Assembly: GCA_043780275.1 (NCBI GenBank)
Contig: JAYWCV010000117.1
Span: 1-5,072 of the forward strand
Length of the DNA stretch: 5,072 nt
Source of the DNA: MGR-bin208 sp043780275
Lineage (GTDB): Bacteria > Bacteroidota > Bacteroidia > Chitinophagales > Chitinophagaceae
Direction: 5' to 3'
The notes beneath the pieces were generated by a model. The model saw only the letters and a program-made list of their open reading frames with translations, ran no database searches and was not told the DNA's origin. Positions 1 to 5,072 of the stretch are shown piece by piece. Made by a program: the position numbers and the translations under genes. Position 1 is the stretch's first letter. Every line of letters starts with the position of its first letter.

Positions 1-368
1 GCACCCATATGACACTGTCCGTTGAAAGTTGAACTTGGTTCAATCTGTAATTTAGCCGCGAAAATATTTCCTTCTACAACCGAATCTCCACGCAACAATA
101 AAATATCTTTTATTTTAATATTACCGGATACTTTACCTACAATGTCTGCCTGGTTGCCGGAAATATCTCCTTCCACATACCCTGTTGCGCCAATAATTAT
201 TTTTGCCTGACAGTTGATGTTACCTACTATAGTACCGTCAATCCGGATATCATTCGCACTGCTGATATCTCCTTTTAATTTGGTACCCTGTCCAATAAGC
301 GTTGTTCCATTACCGGAAGAGTTTAATTTTTCATTACCCATGTTCGTTTCAGATTTTGTCTTAAACAT
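1..368 (-). CDS. Bactofilin (polymer-forming cytoskeletal protein), C-terminus cut by window edge
   Basis: Bactofilins polymerise without nucleotide into filaments or sheets on the cytoplasmic face of the inner membrane and position envelope-modifying enzymes. The 122 visible residues show a short polar N-terminus (about residues 1-21), then the right-handed beta-helix pattern: short strands ending in G-D-I, G-N-I or G-T-I turns, for example TLIGQGTKLKGDI, IRIDGTIVGNI, IIIGATGYVEGDI and LLLRGDSVVEGNI. The last visible block, FNGQCHMG, resembles the usual end of the bactofilin core, so probably only a short tail lies outside the window. The start is the ATG at 368-366, 11 bases after the stop of the upstream gene on the same strand, which implies co-transcription. 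A second ATG at 341 (residue 10) is an alternative start. There is no Shine-Dalgarno sequence, only an A-rich leader as is normal in Bacteroidota. The family assignment is firm; its partner and exact cellular role are inferred. Confidence 0.93.
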   Translation of the reverse strand, partial: MFKTKSETNMGNEKLNSSGNGTTLIGQGTKLKGDISSANDIRIDGTIVGNINCQAKIIIGATGYVEGDISGNQADIVGKVSGNIKIKDILLLRGDSVVEGNIFAAKLQIEPSSTFNGQCHMG

Positions 369-379
369 AATTTATGGTT

Positions 380-772
380 TTATTCATTACTAAATTCATC
401 TTTAGGCACAATAATTTTTGTTGTGTCGAGTTTTATAGATATATCTCCACTTAAAACTTTTTGTATCCCATCGATATATTGTCCTTGAAAATGAATTTGC
501 TTTTCTAATGAATCAGTCCTGAATTTTAAGTTTCGATACTCTCTGCCCAATCTAAGATCATCATACCCCGGTATATAATATTTCAAGGGAGTAAATACAA
601 TCAAAGCAACCGTAAAACCAACTAAAATAACAAAGATGCTGCTCATAACAATATAAACACTCAAACGGGAAAGTTTAAAAGTTACCACCTCCTCATATGT
701 ATCATCATTCATGATCACCAACCGGTATCGGTTTCGCAATCGTTTTAAGGTAGAACCGGCATCCAATTTCAT
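380..772 (-). CDS. Bactofilin-linked single-pass membrane protein, like the N-terminus of an M23 peptidase but without the peptidase domain
   Basis: The protein has 130 residues. Residues 1-36 are basic and cytoplasmic, including the block YRLVIMNDDTYEE (16-28) and FKLSRLSV (32-39). One transmembrane helix spans about 39-60, followed by TPLKYYIPGYDDLRLGREY (61-79) and a short heptad-like, probably coiled-coil stretch (about 73-107). The tail, to residue 130, is polar and contains the IQKVLSGDI block. From memory, these blocks (YRLV..ND.TYEE, F.LSRL, FTPL..YIPGY, a DSL coiled coil, then .KVL.G) match the N-terminal half of Bacteroidota M23 metallopeptidases encoded next to bactofilin. Those are usually nearly 300 residues long and end in a LytM domain with HxxxD and HxH zinc ligands; neither motif is present here. 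Only 11 bases separate it from bactofilin, so no hidden peptidase remnant fits between them. I chose ATG at 772; a GTG directly before it (775) is possible. Likely role: inner-membrane anchor or adaptor for the bactofilin polymer. Confidence 0.8.
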   Translation of the reverse strand: MKLDAGSTLKRLRNRYRLVIMNDDTYEEVVTFKLSRLSVYIVMSSIFVILVGFTVALIVFTPLKYYIPGYDDLRLGREYRNLKFRTDSLEKQIHFQGQYIDGIQKVLSGDISIKLDTTKIIVPKDEFSNE

Positions 773-811
773 CACATTCTTCGTTTAAAAAATAAAGGTA
801 ATAAATACCCA

Positions 812-841
812 TTTGTATATAAGCCTTTAAATATAGGTTTT
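812..841 (+). promoter_or_regulatory. Candidate Bacteroidota-type promoter for sprE/porW
   Basis: A TTTG at 812-815 is followed, after 18 bases, by TAGGTTTT at 834-841. The Bacteroidota primary-sigma consensus is TTTG (-33) and TAnnTTTG (-7), so only the last base of the -7 box deviates. Transcription would begin near 847, giving a leader of about 70 bases before the ATG at 916. A weaker alternative is AAGATTTG at 873-880, which has no good -33 partner. The region is very AT-rich, so chance matches are likely. Confidence 0.35.
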
Positions 842-846
842 AAAGG
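824..846. repeat. Perfect 8-bp inverted repeat in the divergent intergenic region
   Basis: CCTTTAAA (824-831) and TTTAAAGG (839-846) are exact reverse complements separated by 7 bases. The dyad lies over the proposed -7 box of sprE and about 50-75 bases upstream of the divergent membrane-protein gene. Its geometry suits a dimeric repressor site or a small hairpin in a leftward transcript. Apart from this and the candidate promoter, I see nothing else recognisable in 773-915. Confidence 0.4.
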
Positions 847-915
847 AAAATAATAGCAGCAATTTATAATAAAAGATTTGAAAATCAGTTTATAAGACAA
901 TAGATTGCGCACATA

Positions 916-3837
916 ATGAGAATTGCATTTCAGTTCGTTTTTACTACTTGTTTCCTGATACTTATTCATCTACCTAATTCTTCATTCGGGCAGAAAGGAG
1001 AACAACTGGATATTAAAAAACCAAAAGAACTGGATTCAAGGGTTCTTCGTTCAGAAAAGTCGGATCTGGGAAAGTTCAGCTTGCCAAAAAGATTTTTTCA
1101 AAATGGATTTACCCATTACAATTATTTCTTTAATGCCAATACCAAACTGAATGAAATTGTAGAGTCGGCAAAATCTGCATATAAGGATGATTATTCCGAA
1201 TTATTATCCTTCTACAATTTTAGCCTGGATGAAACCCTACGCGACAAAGAACAGTTGGACTCGGTCATTTATAAATCATCAACCGGAATTGTTTTACATG
1301 ATCTTAGAAATGATTGGATTGATAATTTGTACCTGCTTTGGGGAATCTCCTATTATTTGCAAAAAGAATTTGATTCGGCGTACTATACGTTCCAATATAT
1401 TAATTACTCTTTTGCAGAAAAAGAAAAGGATGGCTATTACAAATATATCGGAAGCAGAATGGATGGGAATAATGCACTTTCCATTGCGACTAAAGAAAAA
1501 ACCAGTCTTCCCAAAAAAATATTCAGTGTACCACCAAGCAGAAACGATGCGTTCATATGGATGATTAGAACAAACCTGGAAAGAAACGCATTTGCTGAAG
1601 CTGCCGGCTTAATTGAAACCCTAAGAAAAGATCCTGTATTCCCCAAAAGATTAAAACCCGATTTATACGAGATGCAGGCCTTATGGTTTTATAAAAACAA
1701 TATCTGGGATAGTGCAGCACATTATTTGTCGAAAGCCTTAATAAATGCCGATTCAAAAAAAGAAAAAGCCCGTTGGGAGTTTTTGACTGCACAGCTTTTT
1801 GAAAAAGCTGGAAACGATGCTGAGTCGGAAAAATATTTTGCTCGTTCGGTCAACCATACCTTAGACCCGATCCTGGATATCTATGGAAGATTGAATCTTA
1901 TTCGGGTAAATAAAACCGATGGGAAAAATAATATTGACCGGAATATTTCCAGTTTGCTGAAGATGGCACAACGTGATAAATACAAAGATTACCGGGACAT
2001 CATTTATTATATGGCAGCTCAAATGGAACTGGAAAGAAATAATATAGATGCCGCGATGATTCTGCTTAAGAATAGTATCAAGTATGATAATGCTGACATC
2101 ACAGCAAGAAATAAAGCCTTCTTACAACTTGGCGAATTTGCATTCACTAAAAAACAATACCGTGCTGCTGCGAATTTTTATGACAGCATAAATACAAACG
2201 ATCCGGTATTAAAAAACCCGGAAAAGATCAATGATCGAAAAGAATTTTTAAGCAAAATTGCATTCAATATTGAAGTAATAGAACGGCAGGACAGTTTAAT
2301 ACATATTGCCAGTTTACCAGAAGAAGAAAGGAAAGAATTTATTAAAAAACTGGTCAAGCAAATCCGGAAGCAAAGCGGACTTAAAGATGAAGATCAAAAA
2401 TTGTCCTCCGATTTTAGCCTTCAGCCGAATACTAATATTCCAGATTTGTTTTCTACTAACCAAGTAAAGGGAGAATGGTATTTCTACAACAGTTCACTAA
2501 GGGTTAAAGGTGCTGCAGATTTTAAAACACGATGGGGTAATAGGCCCAATGTTGATAATTGGAGAAGGGCCAGAGCCATTTCTACACAAAACAATAATGT
2601 GTCGGACAATACCCTCACAGATCCAACAAAACCACAGAGTACACCCGAAACTTCGGACATTAGTTATGAATCATTGTTGAATAGACTACCATTAACTGCC
2701 GAAAAAATAAAATTTGTTGAAGACAGTATTCAAAACGCCCTATTCGATCTGGGAATTTTGTATGCAGATGCTGTAGAAGATTGTGAAGCGATGATTTCAA
2801 CTTTTGAAGAATTAAGAAATCGGTTCCCTTCTTTTGTACAAATGGATAAAGTTTTATTCAAGCTTTATTACTGTTACAATAAATCGGGCAAACAACAGGA
2901 AGCATCGAAGTTCAAAAAAGAATTAAGTGAAAAGCATGCAACCAGTAATTATGCAACCATTGTAAATACAGGTAAAAATCCGGAGATTTCTGAGCCTGAA
3001 AAACAAGCAACCCTTTTATACGAATCTATTTATCAATTATTCATTGAAGGGAAATTTGACGAGGCAATAGTTAAAAAGAAAGAAGCCGATAATATTTATC
3101 ATAAAAACTACTGGACCCCTCAATTGCTCTATATTGAAGCTGTTTATTATATTCAACAAAGACAAGATGAGAAAGCGAAATTATCATTAAATGAAATTAT
3201 TACGTCCCATACAGGCACTGTCATTGCGGTAAAAGCATCTAATTTATTAGACGTACTAAGTCGTAGAAATGAAATTGAAGAAGAATTAAAAAATCTTTCC
3301 ATTACAAGACCGGTAGAACAAAAAGCTCACGTTATCCCAGATACGGTAAAAACTTTTATACCATCTCGAGTACAGGTTATTGAAAAAAAGCCGGAACAAA
3401 AACAAGTCATTGATAGCATTTCCAAAAAACTTGCCGAACCTGTTACTATAACTTCCTTTAAAAATGAACCTCAATCTGCTCATATCGTTCTGATTGTTTT
3501 AAATAAAGTGGATCGGGTATTTCAAAATGAAGCCAGGAATGCGTATATCCGTTTTAACAGGGAAAAATTCAATGCTATTCCATTACAGTTAAACCTGGAA
3601 GACCTAGATAAAGAAAATCGGTTGATAACTATCACAGGCTTTAAAAATGATGAAGCAGCATTGAACTATCTAAAAATTTCAAAAGCCTTGTCTTCAACAG
3701 AAATTACTCCCTGGCTGAGTAAGGATAAATATGAGTTCCTGATTATTTCGGAAAAGAATCTCGAAGTTTTAAAATCAAATCCCGAATTGTCCATTTATAA
3801 AAATTTTCTCAGGCAAATTTATCCGGGCAAATTTTAA
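916..3837 (+). CDS. sprE: SprE/PorW-type T9SS and gliding-motility TPR protein
   Basis: SprE (Flavobacterium) and PorW (Porphyromonas) are envelope proteins needed for type IX secretion and, in gliders, motility; PorW is thought to link the periplasmic Por ring to the outer-membrane translocon. The 973 residues show a signal peptide (about 1-25, probable cut SSFG/Q). A conserved N-terminal block follows, FTHYNYFFNANTKLNEIV (65-82). Helical TPR-like repeats lie near 136-166, 211-245, 248-275, 285-312, 359-392, 396-425, 606-640, 696-722 and 736-765. A diagnostic central block contains GEWYFYN (519-525) and FKTRWGNRPNVDNWRR (536-551), then a low-complexity S/T/N/P linker (about 556-580). The C-terminal alpha/beta domain (about 853-973) is typical of the family. 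An in-frame TAG at 901-903 fixes the start at 916. Unusually, the signal peptide has no lipobox: its only Cys is residue 12, inside the hydrophobic core, whereas known family members are lipoproteins. Family assignment rests on remembered motifs. Confidence 0.87.
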   Translation: MRIAFQFVFTTCFLILIHLPNSSFGQKGEQLDIKKPKELDSRVLRSEKSDLGKFSLPKRFFQNGFTHYNYFFNANTKLNEIVESAKSAYKDDYSELLSFYNFSLDETLRDKEQLDSVIYKSSTGIVLHDLRNDWIDNLYLLWGISYYLQKEFDSAYYTFQYINYSFAEKEKDGYYKYIGSRMDGNNALSIATKEKTSLPKKIFSVPPSRNDAFIWMIRTNLERNAFAEAAGLIETLRKDPVFPKRLKPDLYEMQALWFYKNNIWDSAAHYLSKALINADSKKEKARWEFLTAQLFEKAGNDAESEKYFARSVNHTLDPILDIYGRLNLIRVNKTDGKNNIDRNISSLLKMAQRDKYKDYRDIIYYMAAQMELERNNIDAAMILLKNSIKYDNADITARNKAFLQLGEFAFTKKQYRAAANFYDSINTNDPVLKNPEKINDRKEFLSKIAFNIEVIERQDSLIHIASLPEEERKEFIKKLVKQIRKQSGLKDEDQKLSSDFSLQPNTNIPDLFSTNQVKGEWYFYNSSLRVKGAADFKTRWGNRPNVDNWRRARAISTQNNNVSDNTLTDPTKPQSTPETSDISYESLLNRLPLTAEKIKFVEDSIQNALFDLGILYADAVEDCEAMISTFEELRNRFPSFVQMDKVLFKLYYCYNKSGKQQEASKFKKELSEKHATSNYATIVNTGKNPEISEPEKQATLLYESIYQLFIEGKFDEAIVKKKEADNIYHKNYWTPQLLYIEAVYYIQQRQDEKAKLSLNEIITSHTGTVIAVKASNLLDVLSRRNEIEEELKNLSITRPVEQKAHVIPDTVKTFIPSRVQVIEKKPEQKQVIDSISKKLAEPVTITSFKNEPQSAHIVLIVLNKVDRVFQNEARNAYIRFNREKFNAIPLQLNLEDLDKENRLITITGFKNDEAALNYLKISKALSSTEITPWLSKDKYEFLIISEKNLEVLKSNPELSIYKNFLRQIYPGKF

Positions 3838-3842
3838 CCAAA

Positions 3843-3870
3843 CTCTTTTCAGAGAACCCCCCTCTTTTCA
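3843..3870. repeat. 9-bp direct repeat CTCTTTTCA with 19-bp offset, around a C6 run
   Basis: CTCTTTTCA occurs at 3843-3851 and again at 3862-3870. The copies start 19 bases apart, just under two helical turns. Between them lies AGAGAA plus a run of six C (3857-3862) whose last base is the first base of the second copy. The first copy covers the proposed -33 box and the second abuts the proposed -7 box of the downstream PBP gene. It could be a tandem binding site for a regulator, or a small duplication without function. Confidence 0.5.
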
Positions 3871-3878
3871 TAGCTTTG
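3847..3878 (+). promoter_or_regulatory. Candidate Bacteroidota promoter for the class A PBP gene
   Basis: TAGCTTTG at 3871-3878 is a perfect match to the Bacteroidota -7 consensus TAnnTTTG. A TTTC at 3847-3850, 20 bases upstream, is one base off the -33 TTTG. Initiation would fall around 3884, leaving a leader of about 45 bases before the ATG at 3931. It suggests the PBP gene can be transcribed independently of sprE. Confidence 0.45.
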
Positions 3879-3880
3879 AT

Positions 3881-3903
3881 GAACTTCTAAAAAAGAAGTT
3901 TTT
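3881..3903 (+). terminator. Candidate weak intrinsic terminator after sprE/porW
   Basis: AACTTCT (3882-3888) pairs perfectly with AGAAGTT (3894-3900) across a five-A loop, with a possible extra G-T pair at 3881/3901. The right arm runs into TTTTT (3899-3903). The stem is only 7-8 bp with two G-C pairs, so termination would be partial at best. It begins 44 bases after the sprE stop codon and lies immediately downstream of the proposed PBP promoter. Confidence 0.35.
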
Positions 3904-3930
3904 AATATACACATACCAAAAAGTTTCCTC

Positions 3931-5072
3931 ATGAAACCATCTATTCGTTTTTTCTGGCGCCTTTCTTTTTTAGGATTCTTAGCTTTAGTCGTCATCATTT
4001 TGCTGGCCAGCTATGGTGCTTTTGGCAAAATGCCTTCCTTGAAAGAACTGGAAAACCCATCCATATTACAATCTTCTGAAGTATATGGCGAAGAAGGAAC
4101 TTTAATGGGACGATATTACCGTGAACGGGGCAACAGAAGTAATATAGACTATAAGGATATTTCTAAAAATGTATTGGATGCACTTGTTTCTACTGAAGAT
4201 GAACGATTCTATGAGCATTCGGGCATCGATTATATTTCTACTTTCCGAGCAGTGATTTTTCTGGGAAAACAAGGTGGAGGAAGTACCATTACACAACAAC
4301 TGGCAAAAACATTGTTGGAACAAGGTAGTCGTAACAAAGCCTTCCGGGTTGTAGAAAAATTAAAAGAATGGATCATCGCTGTAAAGCTGGAAAGAAACTT
4401 TACAAAAGAAGAAATATTAGCCCTTTATCTGAATGCAGTTCCATTTGGAGATAATGTGTATGGTATCCGAAATTCTGCCAGAACCTTTTTTCAAAAAGAA
4501 CCGGATCGCTTAAATATAGAAGAAGCTGCCATGCTGGTAGGAATGCTCAAGGCAAACAACACGTACAACCCAAGAAAATATCCAAAGGCTGCTATGGATA
4601 GAAGAAATATTGTCATAGGGCAAATGGAGAAAAATATGAAAATATCTCCCATGGAATCTACCCGGTTAAAAGCACTTCCCATAAAAATTAATTACAAAAA
4701 ACTGGATGAAAACACCGGTTATGCTCCTTATTTCCGGGAAATTTTAAAAGAAGAAGTCAAAAATATTTTAAAAGATCTTAAAAAACCAGATGGGGAATTG
4801 TATGACATTTATAACGATGGGCTCCGCATTTATACCACCATCAATCCAAAAATGCAGGAATATGCCGAAGAAGCCGTTGCTCAAAACATGCCCATACTGC
4901 AGAAAGCATTGAATGGGCAAAGCAAAATAAGAAATGGAACTGTATGGAACGGATTTGAAAATGTTTTAGATGCAGCAATGAAAAACAGTGACCGATGGAA
5001 AAATATGAAAGAAGATGGAATTGATGAAGCTGAAATAAAAGCTTCCTTTCATAAAAAAGTTTCTATGAAAAT
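3931..5072 (+). CDS. mrcA: Class A penicillin-binding protein (PBP1A type), 3' end beyond the window
   Basis: Class A PBPs are bifunctional: a GT51 glycosyltransferase domain polymerises lipid II into glycan strands and a transpeptidase domain cross-links them. The first 380 codons are visible. A short basic cytoplasmic tail precedes one transmembrane anchor (about residues 11-31). The GT51 domain follows, with motif 1 EDERFYEH (89-96, catalytic Glu89), motif 2 GGGSTITQQLAK (115-126), motif 3 EKLKE (142-146, second Glu at 146), motif 4 KEEILALYLN to YGI (159-179) and motif 5 EEAAMLVGMLKANNTYNP (197-214). Motif 3 has Glu where the classical RKxxE has Arg. The segment GLRIYTTINPKMQ, encoded around 4828-4860, marks the approach to the transpeptidase domain; its SxxK, SxN and KTG motifs lie outside the window. 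No stop codon interrupts the frame. The gene follows sprE on the same strand after 93 bp and may have its own promoter. The symbol reflects PBP1A-like family only. Confidence 0.94.
   Translation, partial: MKPSIRFFWRLSFLGFLALVVIILLASYGAFGKMPSLKELENPSILQSSEVYGEEGTLMGRYYRERGNRSNIDYKDISKNVLDALVSTEDERFYEHSGIDYISTFRAVIFLGKQGGGSTITQQLAKTLLEQGSRNKAFRVVEKLKEWIIAVKLERNFTKEEILALYLNAVPFGDNVYGIRNSARTFFQKEPDRLNIEEAAMLVGMLKANNTYNPRKYPKAAMDRRNIVIGQMEKNMKISPMESTRLKALPIKINYKKLDENTGYAPYFREILKEEVKNILKDLKKPDGELYDIYNDGLRIYTTINPKMQEYAEEAVAQNMPILQKALNGQSKIRNGTVWNGFENVLDAAMKNSDRWKNMKEDGIDEAEIKASFHKKVSMK

Noticed and set aside
22..210. A 62-codon plus-strand frame at the left edge
   Set aside because: It lies antisense to the bactofilin beta-helix repeats, and the bactofilin frame accounts fully for the conserved sequence pattern.
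793..835. Possible leftward promoters for the bactofilin pair (TACCTTTA at 800-793, TATATTTA at 835-828)
   Set aside because: Both resemble TAnnTTTG but end in A, and neither has a TTTG about 20 bases upstream on the minus strand. In DNA this AT-rich the matches are not convincing.
772..969. A 65-codon minus-strand frame ending ATG-TGA and overlapping the start of the membrane-protein gene
   Set aside because: It begins inside the sprE coding region, has a low-complexity Phe/Leu/Tyr/Lys-rich composition from AT-rich DNA, and resembles no known leader peptide. The ATGTGATG overlap is notable but most likely chance.
1187..1792. Several 69-125 codon frames within the first third of sprE on both strands
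   Set aside because: All lie inside the sprE frame, which carries the recognisable TPR and family motifs; the alternative translations show no domain-like pattern.
2581..2655. Low-complexity Asn/Thr/Pro/Ser-rich stretch in sprE, considered as an insertion or repeat expansion
   Set aside because: No tandem repeat unit is visible and the frame is intact; it reads as an ordinary flexible linker between the central block and the second TPR-rich half.
3286..3483. Minus-strand frame within sprE
   Set aside because: Its composition is Phe/Arg/Ser/Asn-rich, as expected from the complement of a Lys/Glu-rich coding sequence, and nothing supports it as a gene.
4102..4682. Minus-strand frames opposite the class A PBP
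   Set aside because: They are antisense to intact GT51 motifs and have no recognisable features of their own.

Overview
The window looks like chromosomal core DNA from a member of the Bacteroidota. Three things point there: an AT-rich composition, start codons without Shine-Dalgarno sequences, and a 973-residue protein with the conserved blocks of SprE/PorW, a component of the type IX secretion system (T9SS) and gliding machinery found only in this phylum. The style fits the Chitinophagaceae/Sphingobacteriia side of the phylum, but that placement is a guess.

Layout: two divergent blocks leave an intergenic region at 773-915. Leftward (minus strand) runs a compact pair. First comes a 130-residue single-pass inner-membrane protein (380-772) that resembles the N-terminal part of the M23 peptidases usually found beside bactofilins, but without a peptidase domain. 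Eleven bases later comes a bactofilin (1-368), which runs off the left edge with only its C-terminal tail missing. Rightward (plus strand) runs sprE/porW (916-3837). After a 93-bp gap with a candidate terminator and a candidate promoter comes a class A penicillin-binding protein (3931 to the right edge). Its glycosyltransferase domain is complete and its transpeptidase domain is cut off.

How the genes relate: all four products act at the cell envelope. Bactofilin is a self-polymerising cytoskeletal scaffold, and its partner is a membrane protein that probably connects it to the periplasm. The class A PBP polymerises peptidoglycan, and SprE/PorW belongs to a secretion machine that spans the peptidoglycan. 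The arrangement suggests coordination between wall synthesis, cytoskeleton and T9SS assembly, but co-regulation is an inference.

I see no mobile element, CRISPR array, tRNA or rRNA, and no wholly novel system. The points most worth a second look are the peptidase-less bactofilin partner, the absence of a lipobox in SprE/PorW, and the dense regulatory-looking DNA in the two intergenic gaps.
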